A stretch of 64,000 bases of DNA, taken from Exophiala sp. HKRS030 (taxonomy: Eukaryota > Ascomycota > Eurotiomycetes > Chaetothyriales > Herpotrichiellaceae). The stretch spans positions 6,696,001 through 6,760,000 of the forward strand of contig JAHWDD010000001.1 in NCBI GenBank assembly GCA_023897205.1, given 5' to 3'. How positions within the stretch are numbered: position 1 is the first letter of the stretch; every line of letters begins with the position of its first letter. The notes beneath the pieces were generated by a model. It had not been told where the DNA came from. It searched no databases and worked only from the letters and a program-made list of their open reading frames with translations. Made by a program: the position numbers and the translations under genes. Of the stretch, positions 21,462 through 32,591 are shown one piece after another.

Positions 21462-22024
21462 CAATCAAAGGCGGCAGGCACGATTGGGGCATACTATTGT
21501 GGGCTACTAGGGCTCCTGGCACCTACCTTGGGCCCTCGGGCTCAAATTTGACGCTTCATTACGTGGATGGAGTTGTACCTTTGCCAACTAGAATATCATC
21601 GTTTCGCCCACCACCACTTACGTATGCTTTGTTAAGTTTTTTCAAAAAACTGCACAACAACCATGGGCTGAACAACTCCGAGTCCGAGTCCACGTCACGA
21701 AGAAGAAGAGAAACCAGCAGCAGCATAAGGTGCACTGCGCGGTGTCCCAAGTCCTTGGACCTCCTTAACCACCGCGCGTCAGCCCCAAGATCAAATCCAA
21801 TTGCAAATGCCGCTGACGCATTCCATCCGCGCTGAAACGCGACACTTGTCCCCTGTCACACGCCTCTACCATTATAAACACGTTGCTAAGCACCTGCGCA
21901 TGCGAACATGCAAAGACACAAATAGCTTGTCTATAACAAGGCTATCATCGTCGTTCGCCCCCGACAGCATAGATCTTCCCTTCCTTCTCTTTCTCCTATA
22001 CACAACAATCGTCCTTCGATCACC

Positions 22025-23387
22025 ATGTCAACCACACTTGTCCAAACAAAAACACAAATACGGGCGCATGCAGGACACTCCCACGGGCACGGCCATGGAC
22101 ACAGTCATGACACTACATACCTCACTTCGAGCAATAAAAATGATGCAGGCGTTAGAATCACACGCATTGGCCTGTTCGTCAACCTCGGAATGGCCATAGG
22201 CAAAGGTGTTGGCGGCTATGTCTTTCATTCCCAGGCTTTGATAGCAGACGGCTTTCATGCCTTGACTGACCTCGTCTCCGACTTCATGACTCTCGCAACA
22301 ATCTCCTGGTCGCTCAAGCCTGCCACTGATCGCTTCCCAAGCGGGTTTGGTAAGATTGAAAGCCTGGGAGCTCTCGGAGTGAGTGGATTGTTACTGTTTG
22401 GGGGCCTGGGAATTGGCTTGAATGCACTAGATGCTCTATACACTCAGATCTTCTTCGACGCAGTCGAACACGCCCATGAACACGCCGAACATTCTCACGG
22501 CCTCTTCTCCTTCCTCGGTCACAGCCACAGTCACGGCAACGTCTTACCAGACCTCAATGCAGCATGGTTGGCTGGAGGTTCCATTATTGTCAAGGAATGG
22601 CTCTATCGAGCAAGTAAGTACATCGTCAACTTGCTCTCGTCAACTACTGACAGTGCGTAGCCATCAAAATTGCCCGCGAGCGAAAATCCTCGGTTTTAGC
22701 CTCCAATGCCGTCCACCACCGCATCGATTCTCTGACAAGCATTGTTGCTCTTGCTACGATTGGTGGTGCACATGTCTTCACAGACGCTTCTTGGCTAGAT
22801 CCAGTGGGCGGACTGCTCATTTCCGCTATGGTGATTAGAGCCGGTTGGAACAATACAAGAACGGCGTTGCTCGAACTAGCCGATACCACTGTGGATGACG
22901 AGGTCAAGTCTGCCGTGCGCAAAGCAGCTATCAAAGCCCTACGAGGGGACGACAAGAAAAATATCCAAGCCGTTCGTTTCGGCGATCAGGTCGAGATTCG
23001 CGATGTTCAAGGCATCAAGTCTGGTCAGAATTACCTGATCGACATCGAGCTGGCCGTTCCGCCGTCTTTCACTTTATCACAAACGGAAGTAATCGAAGCT
23101 GCCGTTCGGGAACGCGCAGGCTCCAAAGTTCGAGGTGTTCGACGAGTTCGGGTCAAGTTTGTGTCGTCCGAGGACACTTCTTCTACGTTGGCCAGTGATT
23201 TCATCAAGACAGATGTCAATTCAAGATCCAGCCCGAACCTGAATCAGAAGATGATTGTGACCACAACCACAGTCATAATCATAAACAAACCCATGGGCAC
23301 AGCCACGGACATGGCGGAAATGCTTCACATGGTCGCCGGCTCAACGGCCAGGCGATACTTCCAGGTCTTGACAAGAAAGAGAAATGA
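22025..23387 (+). CDS. CDF cation transporter, Mmt-like, with His-rich ends (possible frame break near the C-terminus)
   Basis: Exon 1 is 22025-22613; a 47-nt intron (GTAAGT...GTGCGTAG) leads to exon 2 at 22661. The N-terminus is His-rich (HAGHSHGHGHGHSH). Six-helix CDF features follow: ADGFHALTDLVSD and HHRIDSLTS, the Asp/His metal sites, with FPSGFGKIESLG as in mitochondrial metal transporters, a cytosolic His loop, and a C-terminal dimerisation domain (RRVRVKF). After about 23160-23216 the natural His-rich tail (EDDCDHNHSHNHK, THGHSHGHGG, ending KKEK at 23387) is in a frame one base off. Either a weak intron (for example 23161-23225, or 23157-23212) or a missing base explains this; without correction the frame runs on to 23478 as unrelated sequence. 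Likely moves Fe, Mn or Zn out of the cytosol or an organelle. Confidence 0.88.
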
Positions 23388-23717
23388 GTACGAAAGAAGG
23401 TCGAGGCTACACATATTTCACAATACAAGACAAAAGTGCAGTTACCGAGTCCAACAATCCAGTGGTACACTTGACTAACGCCAATGATATCAGGCTGATA
23501 TCATCCTGCCAAGATGACCACCGACCACCGGATCTTTTCCCGTAATCTGACCTAAACCCTTCCCCTACAGAATGCACTTCTCCGCACCCTCGAGACCTCA
23601 TCAGAAAAACACTGGGTTCCCAAACTCATCAAATTCCAGCATTTATGAGTTTTATGGCAATCGCTATCTTGGTTTGAAACTAGGAGTTCTTCTCACCGGC
23701 AATACCGAATTTGAAGC
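23388..23717. other. Short spacer before the xylulokinase gene
   Basis: 330 bp between two genes on the same strand. It must hold the transporter 3' end and the kinase promoter. No other feature is seen. Confidence 0.5.
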
Positions 23718-25422
23718 ATGGCATCCACGGAGCCGCTTTATTTGGGCTTCGACTTATCGACGCAGCAATTAAAGGGGTTGGTGGTCGATTCCAGCCTTAA
23801 GAAGGTGCATGAGGCCAAGTTTGATTTTGATGCAGACTCCCAAGGGTTCGATATTAGAAAGGGAGTGCTTGTCAATGAAGAAGAACACGAAGTTTTCGCC
23901 CCTGTGGCTTTATGGTTGCAAGCCATAGATACTCTTCTAGTCAGGTTAAAGGATGCTGGACTGGACTTTTCCCGCATCAAAGGCATTAGCGGGTCTGGCA
24001 TGCAGCATGGTAGCGTCTTCTGGAGTGCCGATGCAGAGCGACTGCTCGCACACTTGGATTCTGCTAAAACTTTAGAATCACAACTTGACGGGGCTTTGGC
24101 TCATCCATTCAGTCCTAATTGGCAAGACGCAAGTACGCAAAGAGAATGTGACGAATTCGATGCGATCCTTGGGGAGAGTCTCAGCTCGCGCAAGCTACTG
24201 GAAGTAAAGCCCATCATCGGTTCACGGGGCCGCAAATATTGAGGTTCCAACGTAAGTACCCGGAGAAATACAACAAAACACACAGAATTACACTAGTGTC
24301 ATCATGGCTCGCGACAATATTTTTGGGCAAATTCGCACCCTTTGACATCTCCGACGTGTGTGGAATGAACCTTTGGGATATCAAAGCGGGTAAATGGAAT
24401 GAGAAGCTCTTGGAACTGGCTGCAGGACCCTCGGGACTTGAATCTTTGAAGAAGAAACTTGGGACGTACCTGAAGATGGTGGTATTCATCTTGGTTCAAT
24501 ATCACCATATTTTGTCAAGCGTCATGGTTTCAGCCCAGATGCTACCATTATTGCTTCTACAGGTGATAACCCATCCACTATTTTGGCCCTCCCTCTACGG
24601 TCCAACGATGCTATGGTCTCACTTGGAACATCAACCACGTTTCTTATGTCAACAAGCGAGTACAAGCCAGACCCTGCTACACATTTTTTCAATTCTCCCA
24701 CGACAGCAGGACTCTACATGTTCATGCTCTGTTACAAAAATGGCGGCTTAGCGCGGGAGAAAGTTCGCGACGCAATCAACAACCAATCGCCTGATTCGCA
24801 AGAGAAGAATTCTTGGGATGCCTTTGACCAACATCTACTATCTACTCCTCCCTTCGCTCAAACCAGAACTTCCGACCCACTCCACCTAGGCCTGTACTTC
24901 CCGCGTCCCGAAATCATCCCCAATCTTCCCGTTGGCGAGTGGCACTACTCCTATGATCCTAAGAGCGACAAATTAACCCGCACCAATGGTGTCCCTGACT
25001 CCCCAACTCAAGATGCACGAATAATTGTGGAGTCTCAATTCCTTTCTCTCCGCCTCCGTTCGCGGGATCTCGTCTCGTCTCCCTCCCCATCGCTCCCACC
25101 ACAACCACGACGAATCTACCTCGTCGGAGGCGGTAGCCGCAACAAAGCCATAGCCAAGATCGCCGGCCAAGTCCTCGGCGGCAGCGAAGGCGTCTTCAAA
25201 CTCGATGTCGGCGAGAACGCCTGCGCACTAGGCGCAGCATACAAAGCTGTGTGGGCAATTGAGAGAGACCAAGCTAAAGGGGAGACGTTCGAGGAACTCA
25301 TCGGCAAGAGATGGCGGGAAGACGACTTCGTCGAGAAGATCGCCGATGGCTACGACCCCGATCTATTCGAACGCTATGGTGCCGCGCTCAAGGGTTTGAG
25401 AGGTTGGAATTGGAGTTGTTGA
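23718..25422 (+). CDS. xkiA: D-xylulokinase, interrupted by two frame breaks
   Basis: FGGY-family sugar kinase that phosphorylates D-xylulose, the entry of pentose catabolism into the pentose phosphate pathway. The N-terminus ([13 protein letters not shown]) and the [14 protein letters not shown] block are in the first frame; [26 protein letters not shown] and [12 protein letters not shown] are in a second; [12 protein letters not shown], the TGDNPS catalytic-Asp region and the sugar-kinase tail ([20 protein letters not shown]) are in a third. The breaks are near 24195-24197 and at the GGG of 24461-24463. Both need one extra base, no intron fits either, and the total would then be 568 residues, normal for the family. 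Missing bases in the assembly are likely, though a recent pseudogene is possible. As written the first product stops at 24242. Confidence 0.85.
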
Positions 25423-26083
25423 ACGAACATAGACAGAAATAGTCTTGTGGACTTAGAGCACGCTTTGAAGTAGTTCCAGGAGTGCAGTAGGGAAAACAAT
25501 AAAAGGCAAAAACTATCCGAAACTACAGACCTTAAAATCAATAACCCGGGATAAATATCAGAATATATCGCGATTCGGTCCAGGGAATTAATTGTCATGA
25601 CCAATTTCGTTTTACGATCCAAGCTGAAGCAGCAGACCGACTACGCATCATAGGTCTTTAATCAATGTCGATTTCATTTTTCCACGATCCTAAACCCCAA
25701 AGACCTCGTAGTGGAATAGCATGTACATACTTAATGTAGAACGATGAATGCCGCCCAACCCAAATCGTCAACGCCACGCGACCCTGAAGTCGCACTCCCT
25801 GAAACCCTCGACTTTCTTCTTAGATAGATAGGTAGGTAGGTAGGTCGGTTAAGGAAGTAAAGTAGATAGGTACATAATACAAATACCATCGAAAGTCGAT
25901 CCTTGTTTTTTGCCGAAACACACATATATATGTCATCCTCATCTATCCATAGCACTCACTTCCCGTCCTCGTGTCCTTCTGTCCGTTCCATCTGTGACCC
26001 ACGTCCATGTCCACGTAACCCATTCCAAATTGAAGAGCAGAAAGGGGAAAGAAAGAATGATAACAAGAACACGGGGGAACGGA
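25423..26083. other. Convergent spacer with a simple repeat
   Basis: 661 bp between the kinase and TVP23 3' ends. It has a GATA/GGTA simple repeat at about 25821-25848 and AT-rich 3'-UTR-like sequence. No gene is supported. Confidence 0.55.
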
Positions 26084-26917
26084 CTATTTGAAGAACCGTC
26101 CCATCACGTTGCTGGCAAGGCCGCTGGCGAGGCCGCCGCCGAAGAATGCGGAGCCGGCGTAACTTGACGCCTGGCTGAACTTGTCGCACCGGGAGAATGC
26201 GACGGTGTTGGTTATGGTGAGGACTAGTGCGATGACTGTGAATCACGAGAGGAAATTCCATGTCAGTTTGTCCGCTTTTGCCTCGTTGTGTGATGTGTGA
26301 TCAGGGGACAGGGATATGAAAGGCGGAGAGGGAGAGGGAGAGGCAGAGCTGGAACATGAAATGGGAGGAGAGAGATAAAGGACGATCGAAACTCACCTAT
26401 CGTGACCAGCCAAATCAGATTCTGCAACCTCACCACGGCGAGTATGGCCAGCGCAATCCACAGCGCCGGAGCGGCATACATGGTCAACCAGAAGAAGCGC
26501 TTGTCGGTTTTGTTCTCAATCCGTGAGCCTTCTGGCGCGGACTCGAAGACCCAGTGTGAATCGCCGGTCGAGGTGTTGACCTCGTTCCACCAACGCAGCC
26601 CGACCAGGCGCCGGCCGGCAATGTTCTTGAGATAGTAGAAGTCGATCGACAGGAGGAGCAGCGTCAGGATGAAGACGAGCACGAAATTGCGGATGAAGAG
26701 AACCCCGAATAGATACATCAGGAGAGAGCCTGCGTGGAGGTCAAGGCAGACAGGGGTCAGCTAGGTCTTGTTTTTCATGTGTCTGGGGTATGAAGGGCTG
26801 TAGGTTGATATTTTGGGAAGATTCGTCGCACGCACCTATTCTGAAGCTGAGATATGTGAGGAGAGTGATCGGGTGGTCACTGAGGCGCCAGTTGAGGCTA
26901 CCTGGTTCGTCTGCCAT
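26084..26917 (-). CDS. TVP23: Golgi membrane protein TVP23
   Basis: Three exons on the minus strand, 26836-26917, 26397-26729 and 26084-26235, with introns of 106 and 161 nt; 188 residues. Exon 1 reads [20 protein letters not shown]. Then come YLSFRI and [10 protein letters not shown], a second hydrophobic helix, and the family hallmark [12 protein letters not shown] followed by DSHWVFES and DKRFFWL. Two more helices follow, with [20 protein letters not shown] and a Gly/Ala-rich tail ending GRFFK. This is the DUF846/TVP23 family of late-Golgi vesicle proteins, about 190-200 residues in yeasts. It acts in Golgi membranes together with Yip-family partners, from knowledge of the family. Confidence 0.94.
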
Positions 26918-27495
26918 GTTGAGATCAAGCGGGAAATGTGGTTTTGTCGACTCAAGGATGTCGGTAGGACATTACGACTCGGCAGGAAGGGCGTTGTAAG
27001 TTGAGGACATCAAGGGGATTGCAAAGTGAGTCTATCCAGGAGGAAACGCGTGCGCCTGCGAGGGAGGAGAGGAAACGTTGATGCTTCTCCAATTGACGTA
27101 TATTTGCACATGGCAACTCAGCCGAGCGGAAATCCTATGCAAGGCTGTGTTGCCCGATGGTGGCATATTGCAGGTTAGATCATGAGATGGAAAGGCGGAC
27201 ATCAATACAAAAGATCTGTTATTTGTTCATATGATAAAATTGTGGCCTACCATTTTGGTTTTGTTGCAAATCCAACACGGTCTTATGTGGTATACCTGGA
27301 ACTTCCGATGGTTCAGCCTTGCGCTTCGCTCTACTTACCTTCTCCGAGCGACAGACAATCCATGTGCAGGTACAATGACGATACTCTCGTTAGTAGTCTA
27401 CAATTCTCGACAACAGTCATTCGAGATCAAAGACAAAAGGGCTCTTTCAGCCATGAATCGGAGACCCTCTTAATGGCCAGAACACGGCAACAATA
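26918..27495. promoter_or_regulatory. Divergent promoter spacer
   Basis: 578 bp between the divergent TVP23 and 27496 genes, expected to hold both promoters. A frame at 27182-27496 has no family match and runs up to the next start. Confidence 0.5.
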
Positions 27496-28053
27496 ATGCA
27501 TACCCTACCTACCTTTTTCCGCCTCCGCCTCCGCTGCACCACCACCATCTCGAAGCCCTCCTCTATCACCTCGCCATCGTGCTACACGACCTCGCACCAC
27601 CGGCCCCATTCTGTCAGCTCCCAACCAACAAGACGCATCAAGACACCCTCTCCACCGCGTGGAACTGGCCGACGAACTCCCCAGTCACGACCGCTGATTT
27701 ATGCGTGCGGGATCTTCGTGATCGTGGGCTCGGGCGCCATCATAGGCGCTGTGCTCCGGAACGACCACCAGCAGGAGTCGGCGAAGAAAAAGCAACAACA
27801 GTCCAGCCAACAGGCGAACGAGATCGACTATCAGAAACAAATCGACGCGCTACAGGCAAAGCGTGGGTATCTGCTGGGTCAGAAGATGCAGCTTGAGCGA
27901 AAGATTGAGACTGCAAGGCAACGACAGCGGGAGCGGGAGTGGGAGAAGGAAAGGGAGAGGGAGAAGGCTATAGCGGCGGCGGCAGCCCCTGCGGTGACGG
28001 GGAATGAGGGAGAGGTTGACGTGACGGCGAAAATTGTACCAGATCAACGATGA
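27496..28053 (+). CDS. Small single-pass membrane protein with coiled coil, possibly mitochondrial
   Basis: A 185-residue single exon from ATG to TGA. The first 65 residues are Arg/Ser/Thr/Pro-rich and lack acidic residues, like a mitochondrial presequence (FFRLRLRCTTTISK). One hydrophobic helix follows at about 66-88 (LIYACGIFVIVGSGAIIGAV). Then come a Gln/Lys-rich linker, a charged coiled coil (DYQKQIDALQAKRGYLLGQK and RQREREWEKEREREK) and an acidic-polar end. The layout suits an inner-membrane protein with a soluble coiled coil, but I do not recognise the family. The GC-rich codon use is typical of its neighbours. Confidence 0.65.
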   Translation: MHTLPTFFRLRLRCTTTISKPSSITSPSCYTTSHHRPHSVSSQPTRRIKTPSPPRGTGRRTPQSRPLIYACGIFVIVGSGAIIGAVLRNDHQQESAKKKQQQSSQQANEIDYQKQIDALQAKRGYLLGQKMQLERKIETARQRQREREWEKEREREKAIAAAAAPAVTGNEGEVDVTAKIVPDQR

Positions 28054-29062
28054 TGGGACGAATGGACTCTTCTCAGCGTCAGTTGGTCTGGTTTGCACAC
28101 GCAGCGCTTGCTCTGTGCAGAGCTCAGAGCACCTTTGCCAAGGTGAGCCATGAAAACGGTCGATGGGTCCAAAAGAGAGCGGACTTTGCGCGACTACAAG
28201 TTTGCGGCTTGATGTGTAAAGACGTCAGTTCGCAAAACAAGCCCGGATCTCACGGATGTAACGCCCCTATCGGTTCTGGTTGACAATCATTCAATCGGGA
28301 TTGAACAACTACCCATTCAATGGGATGTCACAATGAACTGCGTGAGACAATACTTTTGACAACTATTGGCGACGAGTGTACGACTCAAGGAATTGGAAAG
28401 CGGCATTCCTTTCATCGGGACCAAGGTCGGTATCAGGGAATGAGCCATGGATTTCAATCCAGGTGTGAAAGCGCTCGCCGAAGCAAATATGAGACACTTT
28501 GTTCTCACGTAGTATATCACATGCAGAGGACTAATTGGAAATTGGAAAGCATGATATAGAGGAGTAAGAGTAGCTGTGTTGTATTGTTCTTGTACCATTG
28601 CAAGGTGTCGACCATATACCGAATAGTAACGGTGTGGTATCAAGATGACCGAGTTCTCATGTCCAATGAGTTCACGAAGAACAAAACACATCTCCCACTT
28701 GAAAATTTGATAATGCAAAAAACGCCCCATGAGCAATCCGTACAATCAAGGTGACAATTACCCTCGCCCAGACCCCCGACGTGCTTCCCATTGTCTTGTC
28801 CACTTCCCTCTATACAGAGGATTGATTCATTTTCATGAACATTCCTATTTCCGCGTGCTTCGTCCCGAGATATGCTTGTACAATCAACAATCTGTCCGTC
28901 CAAGGTGATTTAAGCAGATCCTGAGAAAAGTAGAAGATGCAACAATGAATCCTAGATTGCCCACCCCACTTGTGGCCCATGCCACTGCACTACCTTCGGA
29001 TTGGTATGCAGGAAATTCCCAGAGCGGAACATAAACTCGTGTGTCATAGTTACCTCGTGATA
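28054..29062. other. Convergent spacer, no supported gene
   Basis: About 1 kb between the ends of the gene at 27496 and CCR4. Short overlapping frames on both strands look random. No repeat or RNA gene is recognised. Confidence 0.5.
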
Positions 29063-31357
29063 TCACTTCTTGCTGGAAGGTCCAAAGTCAGCCTCAACAG
29101 CCTTCTGTACATTGCGCTGCTTCTCCACCTTGAATTCGGCACAGATCGAGATATGATCACTCGGGAAATGGAAATTAGGCAGACCGGGCACTTGTTTGAG
29201 GTACTCCGGATCAATCTGACCAAGTAGACCCACGACTCGCAGACTGTTGCTCGAATACCAGATGTAATCCAGTATATCAACGTAATGCGGAACGTAATTC
29301 GTGAAAGGCATTTCGTCCTCGATCTGCGCATACGAAGATTTGAGAGTAAATTGATGTGACATCCCAGCTCGCGAGAATGCTCCATAGTCTCGACCAACAA
29401 GATCAGTGTGCTCGGCAGTCAGTCCCTTCTTTGTAAAAAGGTCGTAGACAGCTGTTCCTGTGGCGGCGTTGAAATCACCCGCTATTATCAAGGGTATTTG
29501 ATTTCCTTGCGAATATGATAACGACGGGCCGGGTTCTGGAAGTGGTTCATCTTCCGAGTCAGAGAAGCGGAACATTTGTTTGTTCGTTGCAGGGGGAATT
29601 TTGCCCATTTTTCGGAAAGCTTGGTAATTTCTTCCATCATGACTGCCGCCTGGATCAACTTGACGTCTTTGAATGCTGGATCCCAATAAAGATGAGTATT
29701 GGCGACAATGAGCCGAGAGCCAGTAACACGATTTTCCAAAAACACTACTGTTGCAATATCATCTCGTTGCCACACACGATTCAACATATCCGCAGAAGCT
29801 TTGGCACCCGGACGCTCGACGGCTTTTCTTCCAAGCACAAGATGTTGAGAATCTAGCAGAATGTACTTCTTGTCTTTCCAAAAGGTCCCACAGCCGTCAA
29901 CGAATTTGGCGCTTTCGCCAAGCGTCTCCGCGCGACCCTTTTGGCCGTAGTAACCTTTGAAGCCAGATGCTGCTAGCTCTGGTCGGAAGAATTCATCGTA
30001 GCTTGTTCTGTCTAATTCTTGCAAGCAAATGATATCGGCCTGTAACTCTCGCAATTCTTCAATGATCAATGTTTTCCGGTAAGCCCAGCCGAGTACACGT
30101 TCTGGTACCCAGCCGTAATAGGCTGGAGTAGCATATCGGTCACAAAGAATGTTGTAAGTGATGGTTTTGATGGTATCTTGGTCATCCCCGCCTGAAATAT
30201 CCTCCAACTCGTGCCATTCTCGATCTTGCGGCGCTTTCGGTTCTGAAGATTGGTCAGTAAATATTTTTGTACACGGAGGGGAATCAAAGAGACATACCAG
30301 GCATAGATTCACGTAGATATTCTACCAGCTTTCGCGTCCCACCTTCGGAAATCTTGTCACGCTGTCCTTGTTCTAGAGGATTGCCGTAAATCCCCAGCAT
30401 CTCCAACTTGTATAGAAATCCAACCTCATAACAAAGGGTCTGGATATGGTTGTTGAACAGAAGGAGCTGCTTGAGATTTGACAGCATTCCAATCTCTTCT
30501 GGAAGTTCCGTAAGTTGATTGAAGGAGACATCGAGATGCTCTAGATTCTTCAATTGCCCAATCTCTCGCGGTAAAGTTTCCAGCTGATTGTAGACCAGAT
30601 CCAGGCGTTTCAGAAAATTGTAAGTTGGGTTGAATAAAACTGGAGAAAGAGCACAAAGACCTTGTCCACCGAGATCGAGTTCATCCCACGTCTGTTTGGG
30701 AGTGTTTCCGTTGGTCGTACTTAGCACACCGCGATTGTCGGCATGAATCTCTTCCGCAGCAGCTCCCAAAGCCACGTAATTCACGCCTTTTGTCTGATGT
30801 GCGACTGAACGTGCTCTCTGATTGGGACCATTGAGTTCCTTGCTCTCTTCCCAGAATTGCTTTTGTTCACGCCAGTGTTCATTATCAGGCTCTTCTGCAT
30901 CGTCGTGAGGTAGTCCGTTGCCATTACCGTTCTGAAGATGATCGTGACCGTAGTTAGGAAGATGAGGAGTCGAGGACTGAAACCCTCCAGAAGAAATGTT
31001 ATGCTGATGGCCCAATTGGCCAGCATGATGGTGTTGGGGATGGTGTTGCGTTACGTTATGGTGGCCATGATGAGGTTGCTGGTATTTCGGCATATGTATA
31101 TTTCCATATCTCTGATGATTCTGTGCGGAAGCAATCATCCCATGTTGGTTCTGGTACCCATTCTGCGAGTACATCGTAAAGCCGTTATTGAGAGCGGGAT
31201 TCACGGGCGACCGCGATGGAGAGGGGGTGTCGGTATTGAAAGGTCGGCGAGTTCCAGGAGGTGAGGCCGGTCGGTTGAGGTGACGGTGTGAAGCGTGCTG
31301 AGTAGGATAAAATTGTCCGGCGCCAGGTTGATGGAACCTGAACGCACCATCTGCCAT
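29063..31357 (-). CDS. CCR4: CCR4 deadenylase catalytic subunit (one frame break)
   Basis: Exon 1 is 30298-31357 and exon 2 is 29063-30242, split by a 55-nt intron (GTATGT...AATCTTCAG). The N-terminus (MADGAFRFHQPGAGQ) leads a Gln/His/Asn-rich disordered region, then leucine-rich repeats (LKRLDLVYNQLETLP, LEHLDVSFNQLTELP) that contact CAF1, then the Mg-dependent endonuclease/exonuclease/phosphatase domain: ITYNILCDRYA, CLQELD (catalytic Glu), NTHLYWDP, AGDFNA and FPSDH. The enzyme shortens mRNA poly(A) tails in the CCR4-NOT complex. After SEKWAK the frame shifts at 29592-29602, within CCCCC/AAAA runs on the coding strand; one extra base would give 746 residues ending GPSSKK. No intron fits. 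A base missing from a homopolymer is the likely cause, since this gene is normally important. Confidence 0.92.
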
Positions 31358-32286
31358 CTAACCCGGCAGACTAGATGGGTCAGGAGATGCTAGGAGAGTA
31401 TGATCGAACGTGTGGGAATCCAGCGGAGGAGTGATTGAAGTTGAACTTTGAGAGACAGAGTGAGCGGGTATGCGGGATGAGGTAGGGCTGAGGAGTTTTC
31501 GTTTTCTCAACATGAGATGCCCTTCGAAGCGGGACGGCAAAGAAAGGGCAACGCGCAGGCAGTTGTTGTTTTTCTGTGGTCGTGAGAGGCGATCACTAGG
31601 CACCGTCGCGGAAAGTGAAGGGGATGAGGACAATTTGTGAACAGATTGACGTTGTTACAACCTCGAGGGTACGAATAGGGCTGGAGCTTGGACAAGGTGC
31701 GGACCTTGTGGCACAGGCGCAGGAAATACTGGGCGGGTTGTTGCGACAGTGAAAGCGGTTCTGATGTCGGTTCAGTGGGATGTATGCATTGACAATGACG
31801 GCAAGTGGAATGGATATATTCACAAATATCGATGGAAATGGGTAGAGGTAAAGGATTGGTGACAGTGAGTTGTGAATGGGCTGGTGTTGCAACACTGGAT
31901 GCCCACAAGGACAAGGGGAGCGGGCAATGGTTTTAGTGATGAGCTAATCTGTTACTGGGATAGTGCATCACTAGTGTCATGATAGACTGTTTACTAGCCC
32001 CCATATCATCGAGTTTATGTGCAGGTGAACCGCTTTGTCTGCCTCCCCATTAACTGCGCAAAGGCACTAAAAGCAATGGTGAGACGCTGCTACTCATACT
32101 GACAAGTTGGCTTTGCCTTATTTGTACTAGTACATCATGCTAGAATCTATCGACAGCTTCGCATTGACATCATGCTACTGACCCCCTCACACCTATTCCC
32201 TCAACGCCTTCACAACCTCAGTCTCTCAAGTATCATTGAATACTGCCTTTAAATCACACTGATTCTAACCTGCTTTGAATTTCATC
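31358..32286. promoter_or_regulatory. Divergent promoter spacer (CCR4 / ETFRF1)
   Basis: 929 bp. Pyrimidine-rich sequence lies just upstream of 32287 (about 32185-32235). Frames of 90-135 codons on the minus strand at 31358-31914 overlap the expected CCR4 leader and have no family resemblance. Confidence 0.5.
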
Positions 32287-32591
32287 ATGAATATAGAACT
32301 CCGCCGTCAGGTCATCAACATCTACAAGGGTAAGGCCAACCTGTGATTTTGTCACAATCTGAACCTCGACTGACGACTATCTACGTAGAGCTCCTTGAGA
32401 TGGGAAAGCACTATCCTCTTGGTTATGACTACTACCGTAAACGCTTACACAAAGCATTCATGTCACAAGCCAACTTGAGAGATGAGGAAAAGATTCGTCA
32501 AGGCATAGCACGTGCTGAATTCGTCAAAAAAGAGATTGAGGCTCTTTATTTCCTCAAAAAGTATCGCTCAATCAAACAGCGATATTCATGA
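32287..32591 (+). CDS. LYR-motif protein, ETF regulatory factor 1 (LYRM5) type
   Basis: Two exons, 32287-32329 and 32389-32591, with a 59-nt intron (GTAAGG...TACGTAG, branch CTGAC); 81 residues. The LYR-like start is [20 protein letters not shown], and the conserved end is [23 protein letters not shown], which closely resembles animal LYRM5/ETFRF1. That protein is a small mitochondrial-matrix helical bundle that binds electron transfer flavoprotein and removes its FAD. Such proteins partner acyl carrier protein, from family knowledge. The first exon is only 14 codons, so the gene is easy to miss. Confidence 0.9.

Larger units (their letters stand above)
16669..22024. other. 5.4-kb gene-poor spacer with short repeats
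   Basis: The longest gene-free stretch of the window, between the divergent acrB and CDF transporter genes. Open frames reach 132 codons (minus, 21011-21409) and 124 codons (plus, 20407-20781), but neither resembles a protein family nor has splice partners. It holds a 9-bp tandem repeat (17255-17298), a palindrome (17418-17433), four copies of TACGGAGTA/TACTCCGTA, several CCTAGGTAGTTA-like words (18379, 18825, 19512) and repeated GGTGCCTGTAGG-like words near 19320-19430. Base composition is not strongly AT-rich, so there is no obvious sign of RIP. Confidence 0.6.

Noticed and set aside
23718..24242. A complete 174-residue sugar-kinase-like protein
   Set aside because: It is the first piece of a full-length xylulokinase whose sequence continues in other frames; a stand-alone N-terminal domain is not a known protein.
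29592..29602. Programmed -1 frameshifting in CCR4
   Set aside because: The site does not form the usual slippery heptamer in the right phase, and a missing base in a homopolymer is simpler.
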